Positions 1-8,729 of a stretch of DNA of 31,994 nucleotides are shown in pieces (position 1 is the first letter of the stretch; each line of letters opens with the position of its first letter). Source of the DNA: Anaerocolumna jejuensis DSM 15929 (GTDB lineage: Bacteria > Bacillota > Clostridia > Lachnospirales > Lachnospiraceae). The DNA lies in assembly GCF_900142215.1 (NCBI RefSeq), contig NZ_FRAC01000013.1, positions 185,350 through 217,343 on the forward strand, in the 5' to 3' direction. Made by a program: the position numbers and the translations under genes. The notes under the pieces are model-generated. The model saw only the letters and a list, made by a program, of their open reading frames with translations. It was not told the origin of the DNA and searched no databases.

Positions 1-207
1 TTTTGTCTCAAGAGGTTCCTTATGACACTTAAGCGGCAGGAAACGTGACTAGGTAAAGCAGTGCCACTGTTTGAGCTTGATAACTAACACAGCCATAGTT
101 GTTACAGCGAGTTTGGCACTGATTAACCTGCCAGTTACGTTTTCTGCCGCTTTAGTGGAATATGGGTTCTCGCGTAACAAAAGTTCAAAACACCCCCCTT
201 GGTCATC
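1..207 (+). ncRNA. Rod-like structured element, copy 1 (5' end cut by window)
   Basis: A long imperfect hairpin whose two arms face each other across the segment. Positions 31-50 pair with 133-152 over 20 contiguous base pairs, including two G.U (G40.T143, G47.T136). CACT 26-29 pairs with AGTG 154-157 across a T.T mismatch. Positions 61-65 (GTGCC) pair with 115-119 (GGCAC). The loops ACTGTTTGAGC (66-76) and GCGAGTTT (107-114) match copy 2 at 17795-18029, apart from one T/C difference. A small apical hairpin, AACTA/TAGTT (82-86/96-100), is specific to this copy. The 3' outer arm (about 179-207) has no partner here because the window starts inside the 5' outer arm. The plus strand is preferred, since tandem G.A mismatches occur only when read this way. 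I cannot match it to a named RNA family. Confidence 0.72.
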
Positions 208-511
208 GTCCGCTTCCATAAACTTCCTTCATGCATTTGCCGTTGCCTGTTTAATTCAAATAAATCAGAAGGTTGTCATTTGGTTATTCCCAAAAGGGGG
301 CACTTATTTTATAATAAACCTTGGAAGGCATTATATAAAATGCATAAGGGCAGAATGACAGCCTGATAATTGAAATTGCAAATTTTAAAAAACGGCAGCC
401 AAGTTAAATACCAGTATAATTATCGATATGAATACGAATCCGGCAGCTTTGATAAGCTCTGCTCAGGAATATCGGTAAAAATTCTTCTAGCCAAATGAGA
501 AAAAATAGTAT
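208..511. other. Intergenic stretch before nrdA
   Basis: I see no convincing gene. The only sizeable reading frame (71-358) runs through the structured element and lacks family resemblance. A TATAAT at 415-420 has no good -35 partner. The segment after the element shares the TCATCGTCC motif (203-211) with the same point after copy 2, then diverges. Confidence 0.5.
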
Positions 512-558
512 ACAATACATATAGTTATAATAATTATTACTATTACTATATATTGTTG
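512..558 (+). promoter_or_regulatory. Tandem NrdR-like boxes upstream of nrdA
   Basis: Two imperfect 16-bp palindromes, at 512-527 (ACAATACATATAGTTA) and 543-558 (TTACTATATATTGTTG), resemble the NrdR box (roughly ACACTATATATAGTGT). Fifteen bases separate them, so their centres are 31 bp apart, about three helical turns. This is the usual paired-box arrangement for the ATP/dATP-sensing repressor NrdR. A TATAAT at 526-531 overlaps the first box, so occupancy would block the promoter. The RBS (AAGGAG, 571-576) follows. That NrdR itself binds here is an inference. Confidence 0.7.
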
Positions 559-584
559 AATAGAGGAGTTAAGGAGTGAGGCCT

Positions 585-2876
585 ATGGATATTATGATAA
601 AAAAGCGTAATGGAAATTACGAACCCCTGTATGTGGAAAAAACGAAGAAAATGGTAGCCTATGCCTGTGAGGGACTTTCCGGCTGTGACCCTGCGGAGCT
701 TGAGATGGATTCCAACATCCAGTTCAGGGATGGCATGAGCACCAAGGAAATACAGAAAATTCTGATACAGACAGCCATTGAGAAGACCATACAGACTACC
801 AGGGATACCTTCGGCAATGAGGTGAAGAAGACAAATATAGACTGGCAGTATGCGGCTGCAAGACTGCTGATGTCCGATTTGTACAAGGAAGCAGCCATTA
901 ACAGAGGATACAGTCATTTTGGCTACGGGGATTTTTACGAGCTGGTGGATAAGCTGACAAAACTCCGCTATTATAGTGCATATCTTATGGAGGAATATAC
1001 AAAGACGGAAATAGAGGAACTTGGAGCATATATAAAGGTGGAAAGGGACCTTTTATTTAACTATGAGGGGCTTAAATTACTGGCAGACCGCTATCTGATA
1101 CAGGGCTTTGATAAGGAAGTATATGAATTGCCCCAGGAGCGCTTTATGGTAATTGCCATGCACCTTGCCATCCCTGAAGGAGGGAAAAAGACAGAATATG
1201 CAAGGAAGTTCTATGATATCCTCAGTGAGCTTAAGATGACGGTTGCTACCCCGACCCTTGCTGCCGCGGGTACACCCTATCATCAGTTAAGCAGCTGCTT
1301 TATTTCGGTAGTAGGAGATAATCTCTGGTCCATATACGATGTGAATTCCAAATTTGCCAGTGTGTCCAAGCATGGCGGAGCCTTGGGAATCTATATGGGA
1401 AAGGTCAGAGCCTTAAACAGCGAAATCAGAGGCTACAAAAATACATCCGGCGGAGTGGTTCCCTGGATCAGGCTTTATAATGACACGGCAGTTGCGGTGG
1501 ACCAGTTGGGCAGAAGAAAGGGCGGTGCTTCTGTGACCCTGGATATCTGGCACCAGGACCTTTACGAATTCCTGGATTTGAAGACCAATAACGGGGATGA
1601 CAGAAGAAAAGCCCACGATATCTTCCCATCCTTAAGTATCCCCGACCTTTTTATGAAAAGGCTTCTTGAGAGAGGAGAATGGTCCTTATTTGACCCCTAT
1701 GAGGTACATAAGCAGATGGGCTTTTACCTGGAGGACTGCTATGATGAAGAAGAGGGCGGAGAATTTACCAGGCGCTATCTTGCCTGCGAGAACAATGGGA
1801 ATTTGAGCCGTACGACCGTTTCTACCCTGGATATTATGAAGAAGGTAATGAAATCTGCCGTAGAAACAGGAACTCCCTTTATTTTCTTCCGGGATACGGT
1901 AAACAGGGCCAATCCCAACAAGCACGCAGGTATGATCTATGCTTCCAACCTCTGCCATGAGATTGCCCAGAATATGAGTGAATCTTCTCTTATGGAGGAA
2001 ACCATTGAAGACGGAAAGGGGCAAAAGGATGTCCTTGTAAGGATAAAATCAGGGGATATGGTCACCTGCAATCTGAATTCCATCAATCTGGGACGGGTTG
2101 ACAGGGAAGACCTGAAAGACATCATTCCCTTACAGATACGAATGCTGGATAATGTTATCACTTTGAACCAGTCTCCTGTGGCGGAGGCCAGAATTACCAG
2201 TGACAAATACCGTGCTATCGGGCTTGGGACCAGCGGCTATCATCATTATCTGGTCAATCATGGGATTGCCTGGGAAAGTGAAGAGCATTTAAAGGAAGCG
2301 GACCTGCTATTTGAGGAGATTGCCTACCAGGCCATTAAGGCTTCCTCCGAGCTGGCCAGGGAGAAGGGTTCCTATCCTGCCTTTACTGGTTCCCAGTGGC
2401 AGACGGGAGAATATTTTACAAGCAGGGGATATACCTCCGGCAGGTGGCAGAAGCTAAAGGAAGAGGTGCAGGAATACGGCCTGCGAAACGGCTACCTGAC
2501 TGCCATAGCTCCTACGGGAAGTACCTCTAACATAGCAGGTACCACAGCGGGAATCGACCCTATATTCCGGAAATTTTTTATTGAGGAAAAGAAGGGAAGC
2601 TTTACCCCAAAGGCCGCACCGGATTTATCGGAGGAGAACTTCTGGTTATATAAGGAGGCACACCACATTGACCAGCTCTACAGCATAAAAGCCTGCGGTA
2701 TCAGGCAGAGGCACATTGACCAGTCCCAGTCCTTTAACCTCTATATAACCCCTGAGGTCAAGGCAAAGGATATCTTGAACCTCTATGTAGAAGCCTGGAA
2801 GAATGGCGTGAAAACAATTTACTATGTACGCAACCAGTCATTGGAGATGGATGAGTGTACAAGCTGCTCCAGTTAG
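585..2876 (+). CDS. nrdA: Ribonucleoside-diphosphate reductase, class Ia alpha subunit
   Basis: Reduces ribonucleoside diphosphates to deoxyribonucleotides for DNA synthesis, using a radical supplied by the beta subunit encoded next. The 763-residue protein starts with an ATP-cone (about residues 3-95; KKRNGNYEPLYVEKTKKMV), the allosteric activity site. The catalytic barrel has the expected cysteines: SSC at 238, SNLC at 457 (thiyl radical position) and TCNLNSINLG at 495. The C-terminal redox pair is Cys758 and Cys761 (ECTSCSS). The start at 585 is preferred over the GTG at 576 because AAGGAG (571-576) lies 8 bases upstream of the ATG. The ATP-cone and the absence of nrdI/nrdH nearby argue for class Ia rather than Ib. 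nrdB follows after about 97 bases. Probably under NrdR control through the boxes at 512-558. Confidence 0.96.
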   Translation: MDIMIKKRNGNYEPLYVEKTKKMVAYACEGLSGCDPAELEMDSNIQFRDGMSTKEIQKILIQTAIEKTIQTTRDTFGNEVKKTNIDWQYAAARLLMSDLYKEAAINRGYSHFGYGDFYELVDKLTKLRYYSAYLMEEYTKTEIEELGAYIKVERDLLFNYEGLKLLADRYLIQGFDKEVYELPQERFMVIAMHLAIPEGGKKTEYARKFYDILSELKMTVATPTLAAAGTPYHQLSSCFISVVGDNLWSIYDVNSKFASVSKHGGALGIYMGKVRALNSEIRGYKNTSGGVVPWIRLYNDTAVAVDQLGRRKGGASVTLDIWHQDLYEFLDLKTNNGDDRRKAHDIFPSLSIPDLFMKRLLERGEWSLFDPYEVHKQMGFYLEDCYDEEEGGEFTRRYLACENNGNLSRTTVSTLDIMKKVMKSAVETGTPFIFFRDTVNRANPNKHAGMIYASNLCHEIAQNMSESSLMEETIEDGKGQKDVLVRIKSGDMVTCNLNSINLGRVDREDLKDIIPLQIRMLDNVITLNQSPVAEARITSDKYRAIGLGTSGYHHYLVNHGIAWESEEHLKEADLLFEEIAYQAIKASSELAREKGSYPAFTGSQWQTGEYFTSRGYTSGRWQKLKEEVQEYGLRNGYLTAIAPTGSTSNIAGTTAGIDPIFRKFFIEEKKGSFTPKAAPDLSEENFWLYKEAHHIDQLYSIKACGIRQRHIDQSQSFNLYITPEVKAKDILNLYVEAWKNGVKTIYYVRNQSLEMDECTSCSS

Positions 2877-2973
2877 AAAGCATATAGAAAGGCAGTGCTA
2901 ATAAAATAAAGAAAATTATTACTATTTATTTAGGCAGTTTCTTATTAAACTTGTAAAATCCATGGGAGGAAAT

Positions 2974-4002
2974 ATGATTAAGAAAAAAATATTTAATGAG
3001 AATGGCGTGAGAGGCACAGAGACTCTGATTGAGGGAAATACCACTAATCTGAGGGAATGGAACCGTATTAAATACAGTTGGGCAAAGACCTTTTACCGGA
3101 CCATGTTAAATAACTTCTGGATTCCGGAAGAGATTTCCCTTAATGAAGATATCAAGCAGTTCCCTTTGCTGACAAACGGTGAAAGGAATGCCTTTGACAA
3201 GATTATATCCTTTTTGAACTTTCTGGATTCCATCCAGAGTGAGAACCTGCCTAACCTCTCCCGGTATGTAACGGCCCCGGAGATTTCCTCCCTGCTTAAT
3301 ATTCAGGCCTTTCAGGAGGAAATCCATGCCCAGAGCTATTCCTATATTCTGGACACGGTGACCAACCCGGTAACCAGGGATAAGATTTATGACGAGTGGA
3401 GGGAGGATAAGCAGCTTTTGGAGAGAAACCGCTATATCGCCAACATTTACCAGGAGTTTAATGAAAATCCTACCACGGATAATTTTATCCGTACGGTTAC
3501 TGCCAATTATATCCTGGAGGGAATCTATTTTTATTCTGGCTTCAGCTTCTTTTATACACTGGCAAGACAGGGGAAGATGACGGCGACCAGCACCATATTT
3601 AAGTATATAAACAGGGATGAGATAACCCATCTGGTACTTTTCCAGAATATCATAAAGGAGCTCAGGAATGAAAAGCCTGAGATTTTTACACAGGCTGTGC
3701 TGATGCAGATCAGGGAAATGATGAGGACCGGTGTAGAGCATGAAATCCGCTGGGGCCAGTATGTTACCAATAATGAAATCCTTGGGATTAATGATACCCT
3801 TATTGAAAAATACATTAAATATCTGGGTAACCAGAGGTTAAAGGCCATTGGACTGGAGGAATTGTATCCGGAAATCACAGAGAACCCTATGGCCTGGATT
3901 GAAGGCTTTTCAAGTCTTAACCAGACCAAAACGGATTTCTTTGAAGCAAAGGTTACCAATTATACCAAAGCGGCAGCTTATGATTTTGATGACCTGGAAT
4001 AA
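2974..4002 (+). CDS. nrdB: Ribonucleoside-diphosphate reductase, class Ia beta subunit
   Basis: Ferritin-like radical subunit that partners NrdA. Metal and radical residues are all visible: EEIHAQSY gives Glu115, His118 and the radical Tyr122, the same numbers as in E. coli NrdB when the start at 2974 is used. A later helix has LEGIYFYSGF (metal Glu) and another has RDEITHLVLF (metal Glu and His). An earlier in-frame ATG at 2962 overlaps the RBS (GGGAGG), so 2974 is the better start. The product is 342 residues, normal for the family. It sits directly behind nrdA and ends only 6 bases before the stop codon of the convergent DJ-1/PfpI gene, with no obvious terminator between them. Confidence 0.96.
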   Translation: MIKKKIFNENGVRGTETLIEGNTTNLREWNRIKYSWAKTFYRTMLNNFWIPEEISLNEDIKQFPLLTNGERNAFDKIISFLNFLDSIQSENLPNLSRYVTAPEISSLLNIQAFQEEIHAQSYSYILDTVTNPVTRDKIYDEWREDKQLLERNRYIANIYQEFNENPTTDNFIRTVTANYILEGIYFYSGFSFFYTLARQGKMTATSTIFKYINRDEITHLVLFQNIIKELRNEKPEIFTQAVLMQIREMMRTGVEHEIRWGQYVTNNEILGINDTLIEKYIKYLGNQRLKAIGLEELYPEITENPMAWIEGFSSLNQTKTDFFEAKVTNYTKAAAYDFDDLE

Positions 4003-4008
4003 AGCAGC

Positions 4009-4587
4009 TTAAAATCCCATGGCGGTCTTGACCGCCTCTGTCAGCTCCTTTGAGGTCAGAAGCTCCAGCAGCTTAAAGGCAACATAGGGAGCTGTCTGAG
4101 GACAATAGGAGGTAATAATAGTATTGTCTGTAACAACGGGTTCGTTTACTACAATGGCTTCGAATTCCCTTAGCTGCTGCTGACGGCGGCCGCCGCCCAG
4201 ATGATAGGTGGTTGCCCACCTGCCCTTTAGGATGCCGCTCTTTCCAAGGGCCAGGGCAGCTACGCAGACAGATGCCACAGGCTTTTTCTGCTCATGGAAT
4301 TCACGGATTATTTTTAAGAATTTTTCATCGTAGGCTTCCTCATAAAAGCCGAATTCTTCAAAGCCTCCCGGTATGGCAAGGGCGTCATAATCCTCTGTGC
4401 GTATCTCCTGAATTATTTTATCCACTGTTACCGGAACGTGAAAGGTGCTGATTACCTGTTTGGTAAAACCACAGGTTTCTACTGTTATGTTAGAGCCAAA
4501 ATCGTTTCCCGCCCATCCGAAGATGTCTATAAAAACAGAAAACTCCATGGTTTCAAAGCCCTTTGCCAGCAGTAATAATACTTTCAT
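4009..4587 (-). CDS. DJ-1/PfpI family protein
   Basis: A 192-residue single-domain protein of the class I glutamine-amidotransferase-like superfamily. The start (MKVLLLLAKGFETMEF) carries the conserved acidic residue beside the active site (Glu12). The nucleophile elbow is PVASVCVAAL, with Cys108. AIPGGFEEF at about 71-79 is the typical glycine loop. Family members act as chaperone/deglycase-like stress proteins, proteases or thiamine-pathway relatives, and the sequence alone does not decide which. The RBS on the minus strand (AAGGAGG, 5 bases from ATG) is strong. It is transcribed toward nrdB and stands alone. Confidence 0.9.
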   Translation of the reverse strand: MKVLLLLAKGFETMEFSVFIDIFGWAGNDFGSNITVETCGFTKQVISTFHVPVTVDKIIQEIRTEDYDALAIPGGFEEFGFYEEAYDEKFLKIIREFHEQKKPVASVCVAALALGKSGILKGRWATTYHLGGGRRQQQLREFEAIVVNEPVVTDNTIITSYCPQTAPYVAFKLLELLTSKELTEAVKTAMGF

Positions 4588-4907
4588 AAATACCTCCTTG
4601 GATTCTGTTGATTGCTTTCATTAATAGAGGGAAGGGATTCCCCTGCCGATTAGTTTGAAAAATGCATTGCATCGGTATAATAAAGAGAGTATAGCATAGA
4701 AAATTGAAGGAAAGCTACCGTTATCTTTCATAAATCCAGAGCTTTCCATAAGATTCCGGGTTGGCAGAAGCAGTTTATTTGTTTATAATTTCATAGAGCG
4801 ATTTTTTACTTTTTATCCGGGAGTATCATTAGCAGCTTTGTGACAGGCCTGGATATTAAAAGAATAGGAAAAGCGCAGGAGGCTTACTCCTGACAGGAAG
4901 GAAAGGT
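4588..4907. other. Intergenic region between divergent DJ-1/PfpI and phosphatase genes
   Basis: No gene seen. It contains an 8-bp perfect inverted repeat, GGAAAGCT (4709-4716) and AGCTTTCC (4740-4747), with a 23-base loop, and a TATAAT at 4676-4681 with a poorly spaced TTGAAA (4655-4660). It presumably holds both promoters. The repeat could be an operator or a weak RNA hairpin. Confidence 0.4.
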
Positions 4908-5372
4908 ATGGTTAAGGTTCTGTTTGTGTGTCTTGGGAACATATGCCGCTCACCCATGGCAGAATATGTTTTTAAGGATATGGTCCGGAAAAGGGGAATT
5001 TCGGAGCAATTTTTTATAGCCTCTGCCGGAACCAGTAACGAAGAGGCAGGTAACGGGGTTCATAGGGGAACCAGGAATAAATTAATGGAATTTGGCATAG
5101 ATACCTCTGAAAAAAGGGCAGTGCAGCTTAAGAAAGAAGATTACAGCCGCTATGATCATATTATCGGAATGGAAAATAGCAATATTTTTGCAATGGAACA
5201 GATTTTTGGGGGAGATCCTGAATATAAAGTAATGAGACTCCTGGATTTAGTGCCTTGCCAAAGAGATATAGCAGACCCCTGGTATACGGGGAATTTCGAT
5301 AAGACCTATGAGGATGTATATGAGGGCTGCCTGGCTTTGCTTGAATATATCTGCAAAAATAAGAGTTGGTGA
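4908..5372 (+). CDS. Low-molecular-weight protein tyrosine phosphatase
   Basis: A 154-residue cytoplasmic phosphatase. The N-terminal P-loop C(X)5R-S is CLGNICRS (Cys8 to Arg14, Ser15), immediately after the first beta strand VKVLFV. The general-acid loop is DPW at Asp123. Length and motif order match the LMW-PTP family, which dephosphorylates tyrosine (or arginine) phosphoproteins; arsenate reductases share the fold, but the DPW loop favours phosphatase. No kinase or polysaccharide genes are nearby, so the substrate is unknown. The RBS is GGAAGGAAAGG just before the ATG. Confidence 0.93.
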   Translation: MVKVLFVCLGNICRSPMAEYVFKDMVRKRGISEQFFIASAGTSNEEAGNGVHRGTRNKLMEFGIDTSEKRAVQLKKEDYSRYDHIIGMENSNIFAMEQIFGGDPEYKVMRLLDLVPCQRDIADPWYTGNFDKTYEDVYEGCLALLEYICKNKSW

Positions 5373-5410
5373 AACGATAATTCAACTTATATAATCTTTC
5401 TATTTAAGCA

Positions 5411-5434
5411 GTATCGCAAGCATGCTTACGATGC
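5411..5434. repeat. 24-bp imperfect palindrome
   Basis: Positions 5411-5434 are self-complementary around AGCATGCT, except for one T.G and one C.A position. There is no T-run after it, so it is not a clear terminator. It sits between the phosphatase and the L,D-transpeptidase genes and could be an operator or a processed RNA hairpin. Confidence 0.4.
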
Positions 5435-5578
5435 AAAAGGGTATTAATATGTAATATACATTTAATGAAAACGTAATTAAAATGCCAAGCATTTAACATC
5501 ATTCCATGTTAATATAGGTATGTATGAATGAGTAATAGGGTTATTAAATACAATATATAAACTAGAAGGTGTGAAAAC

Positions 5579-7111
5579 ATGAATGAGCAGACAAATAAAA
5601 ACATAAGTAGCAGCAAGGGCAATGGCAGTATTGCAAAAAAGGCACTTCTCTACGGTGGAGTTGCTGTGGCAGTCCCTCTCTTATTAATATACTTATTTCT
5701 GGCATTTTATTATAAGAACCATTTCTATCACAACACCACGATTAATGGTGTAAGTGTTTCAAGTATGACAGAAAAACAGGCTGAAGCAGCAATTAATGAA
5801 GAAGTGGAATCCTATGTGCTGGCAATCAAAGAGCGTAATGATGTGACAGAAAAAATATATGGAGAGGATATCGGGCTTAATACCGTATATGATGAGAAAT
5901 TATCGGATTTACTTACGACCCAGAATCCTTTTACCTGGCCCTTTTCATTACTCAAACCCCATGATATTACCATGAAGGCGGCTCTTTTATACAATGACGA
6001 ATTATTTAAGGAGTATTTTGACGGGCTTAAGTGTTTTGCAGCGGACTATAATATAGCGCCGACGGATGCCCATATATCCGATTACGGGGACAGCGGATAT
6101 GTAATTGTACCGGAGAACCAGGGCTCTAAGGTAGACTCGGACAAAATGCTTAAGGCGGTAAAAAAATCCATCCTTTCACTGGAACCGGAATTGAACCTGG
6201 AAAAAGCAGAGGTATATGAAAAGCCTGCTGTATATTCCGATAATGCGGAGCTCTTAAAAGCTATGGATAAGATGAACAAGATGGCAGGAAGCAGGATTAC
6301 TTATCATTTTGGTGATGCAACAGAAGTACTTGACGGGGAGAAAATCAGTAAGTGGCTGTCTGTTGATGACAAGATGAAGGTTACGCTGGATGAAAACGGC
6401 GTAAAGGAATACGTGGATTACATAGGAAAAACCTATAATTCCTTCGGCAGAACCCGTACCTTTAAGACCTCCTATGGGGATGTGATACAGGTAAAGGGCG
6501 GCGATTACGGCTGGTGGCTTGACAGGGCGACAGAAAAGGATGACCTTATAAAGCTGATTAAAAAAGGCCAGCAGATTGAAAGAAAGCCTGTTTATTTTCA
6601 GACAGCCCAGCAATACGGAACCGATGATATCGGAAATACCTATGTGGAAGTAAATCTGACAGCCCAGCATTTATTCTTTTACAAGGATGGAAAGCTGGTA
6701 TTGGAATCGGATTTTGTATCCGGTAATCTTTCCAGAAACTTTGGAACACCTGTGGGAACCTATCCTGTCCAGTATAAGGAAAACGATGCGACTCTGAACG
6801 GAGAGGATTACTCCACACCAGTAAAATACTGGATGCCCTTTAACCATAATATCGGATTTCATGATGCTCCCTGGAGGGGATCCAGCTTCGGCGGAAGAAT
6901 ATATATGACAAGTGGCTCTCATGGCTGCATTAATATGCCCCCCAGTAAGGCAAAGCTTATGTTCGCTAACATCAAGCGCGGTGTTGCCGTAGTAGTATAT
7001 GAGCTGGCGGGAACAGAAAGCAATGGAAAGGATAACAAAGACAGCCTTGTAAATAAAAAGCCGGAAAAAAGTAATAAAACAAATGATTCCAATAACGGAC
7101 AGGGAGAATAA
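5579..7111 (+). CDS. Membrane-anchored L,D-transpeptidase with peptidoglycan-binding domain
   Basis: A 510-residue cell-envelope enzyme predicted to make 3-3 cross-links in peptidoglycan or attach groups to it. A short cytoplasmic start is followed by one transmembrane segment (about 25-46). The extracellular part has a YoaR/PG_binding_4-like region (about 55-340), in which the motif INGVSVSSMTEKQAEAAI is typical. The YkuD domain (about 355-475) has His428 in IGFHDAPW and the catalytic Cys450 in SGSHGCINMP. The last roughly 35 residues are a low-complexity Lys/Asn/Ser tail. The RBS is AGAAGGTG, 7 bases upstream. The gene is followed by a strong hairpin terminator and faces the permease gene. 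Confidence 0.94.
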   Translation: MNEQTNKNISSSKGNGSIAKKALLYGGVAVAVPLLLIYLFLAFYYKNHFYHNTTINGVSVSSMTEKQAEAAINEEVESYVLAIKERNDVTEKIYGEDIGLNTVYDEKLSDLLTTQNPFTWPFSLLKPHDITMKAALLYNDELFKEYFDGLKCFAADYNIAPTDAHISDYGDSGYVIVPENQGSKVDSDKMLKAVKKSILSLEPELNLEKAEVYEKPAVYSDNAELLKAMDKMNKMAGSRITYHFGDATEVLDGEKISKWLSVDDKMKVTLDENGVKEYVDYIGKTYNSFGRTRTFKTSYGDVIQVKGGDYGWWLDRATEKDDLIKLIKKGQQIERKPVYFQTAQQYGTDDIGNTYVEVNLTAQHLFFYKDGKLVLESDFVSGNLSRNFGTPVGTYPVQYKENDATLNGEDYSTPVKYWMPFNHNIGFHDAPWRGSSFGGRIYMTSGSHGCINMPPSKAKLMFANIKRGVAVVVYELAGTESNGKDNKDSLVNKKPEKSNKTNDSNNGQGE

Positions 7112-7148
7112 GGCTAATACAGCATAGCTGGAAGAAATACATGAAAAA

Positions 7149-7208
7149 GAAAAGCGAAAGCCTGCATTTTAGAGCATTCAATGCCTTAAAATGTACTTTC
7201 GCTTTTTT
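7149..7208. terminator. Bidirectional terminator between convergent genes
   Basis: The long stem AAAGCGAAAG (7151-7160) pairs with CTTTCGCTTT (7196-7205). Inside it GCATTTTA pairs with TAAAATGT. A T-run follows on the plus strand, and the minus strand also continues into a T-rich stretch. It serves the L,D-transpeptidase gene and probably the permease gene. Confidence 0.85.
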
Positions 7209-7264
7209 CTTTATTTTGCTTTCGTATTTTAACGTTTCCGGTACCGGAATCAATAGCTTCAGCA

Positions 7265-8626
7265 CTAATATTTTTTAGCTGACCTGCCTTTATAATAGAG
7301 AGCCCCCGATAAGCAGACCAGTCCGCAGAATATGATAAAACAAGCTACGTAAAAGGGATTGGATATCAAACCTCCAACCAGAATTATGAGGGAGCCTGCC
7401 AGACCCAGCACAGGGCAGATAACACCCTTAAAGAGGCTCTTAATATCTCCCTGCTTTCGAAGGGAAAGTACTTTGATATAAAGAAGCATATAGCAGATAT
7501 AGCTGAATACAATGGCGATTTCACTGATATCACTCCCCTTAAGGATACCGCTTTTCGTTGTAAGGTAATGCAAAAGCATCCAAAGGGCTGCCGTAATATA
7601 GGCAATAAGGGCGGAGGGGAGGGAGAGCTCATATTTGGGGTGAAGCTTTGCGATTTTTTGGGAATCCGGAAGCATATTTTTGGAGGCCAGGCTCCAGGGC
7701 ATACGGATGCTTCCCAGGGTCATGCCATTTACAACACCCAGTACGGAAATAACAATAAAGAACAGCAAAAGCTTCGTTCCGCTGCCTCCCAGCATAATTT
7801 CACCTGCTTTATTAACGGCTTCATTTCCGGTTGTCATGATATATTCGGAACCCAGCATGTTATTCAGTCCTACGAAGTATAGAATATATACTGACAATAC
7901 TGTCAGAGGGCCGATAAACAGAGCCAGGGGCATATTTCTTTTGGAGTTCTTAACTTCATTGGTGATATTAACAGAAACTACCCATCCGTCATAGGAGAAT
8001 GCAATGGGAGCCAGTGCCGCCAGCCAGCCCAGTCCTACCTGTGTTTTTCCTATCATTTTCATGCCTTCTGGAATCGCCACGCTCTGTCCGTGATAGAAGA
8101 TACCGGCTATTGCAATGGCAATCAGGGGAATCAGCTTGATAACAGCAACCGCATTCTGGATATACCCGCCCAATTTATAGGACAGGATATTTATTCCGTA
8201 GAAAAAGGTAAATATAAGAAAGCCTAAACCGATCTGAGCTTCCAAGGATGCCTTATAACCCAGGAATAAGAAGATATATATAGCTGCAACCCATGATATC
8301 ACCGCATTTATTGTCGGAAAGTAGATAAAGGTCTGAAACCATCCAAAACCGCTTGCAGCTCTTGGGGATATGAAGTGTTCAAAGTAGCTGATAATGCCTC
8401 CGGGACCTTCCGTACGGACGGAAAGCTCTGTAAGGGTCAGACTTCCGAATATAATGCTTAAGGCACCGATTACAAAGACGAGAATCCCCAGTCCAACGCT
8501 GCCGCCTGTATATTTCAGCACATCATCAACTTTAAAAAAGATACCGGAACCGATTACAATGCCGATAATCATAGCAGTAGCCGTAAATAGGCCGTAATGT
8601 TCATTCTGTTTATTTTTGTTTTCCAT
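7265..8626 (-). CDS. APC-superfamily amino acid permease (LAT/SteT-like)
   Basis: A 453-residue integral membrane protein with about 12 hydrophobic segments. The first helix has the substrate-binding glycine motif GIVIGSGIFF of the amino acid-polyamine-organocation family. The following segments (GPGGIISYFEHF, SYDGWVVSVNITNEVKN) resemble the L-type/SteT serine-threonine exchanger branch. The likely role is uptake or exchange of neutral amino acids; the exact substrate cannot be read from sequence. It has its own sigma-A-like promoter at 8701-8729 and is monocistronic. Confidence 0.9.
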   Translation of the reverse strand: MENKNKQNEHYGLFTATAMIIGIVIGSGIFFKVDDVLKYTGGSVGLGILVFVIGALSIIFGSLTLTELSVRTEGPGGIISYFEHFISPRAASGFGWFQTFIYFPTINAVISWVAAIYIFLFLGYKASLEAQIGLGFLIFTFFYGINILSYKLGGYIQNAVAVIKLIPLIAIAIAGIFYHGQSVAIPEGMKMIGKTQVGLGWLAALAPIAFSYDGWVVSVNITNEVKNSKRNMPLALFIGPLTVLSVYILYFVGLNNMLGSEYIMTTGNEAVNKAGEIMLGGSGTKLLLFFIVISVLGVVNGMTLGSIRMPWSLASKNMLPDSQKIAKLHPKYELSLPSALIAYITAALWMLLHYLTTKSGILKGSDISEIAIVFSYICYMLLYIKVLSLRKQGDIKSLFKGVICPVLGLAGSLIILVGGLISNPFYVACFIIFCGLVCLSGALYYKGRSAKKY

Positions 8627-8700
8627 AGAAACTCCTTTTTGAATATGTAGCTGTATTAATCCTTCTGATTTTGTGGAATTCTAATACAGCGCACCGGTCT

Positions 8701-8729
8701 ATTTTAATATTAATTGTTTAAATTGTCAA
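8701..8729 (-). promoter_or_regulatory. Sigma-A-type promoter for the amino acid permease
   Basis: Read on the minus strand, a perfect -35 (TTGACA, complement of 8724-8729) and a -10 TAAAAT (complement of 8701-8706) are separated by exactly 17 bases. Predicted transcription starts near 8694, leaving a 5' leader of about 68 bases before the start codon at 8626. Confidence 0.72.

Noticed and set aside
71..358. 95-codon frame at the window start
   Set aside because: It runs through the apex and 3' arm of the structured element; the protein has no family resemblance and its sequence is explained by RNA structure.
5464..5477. Possible CcpA cre site TGAAAACGTAATTA
   Set aside because: Two of the core consensus positions fail and no sugar gene is adjacent.
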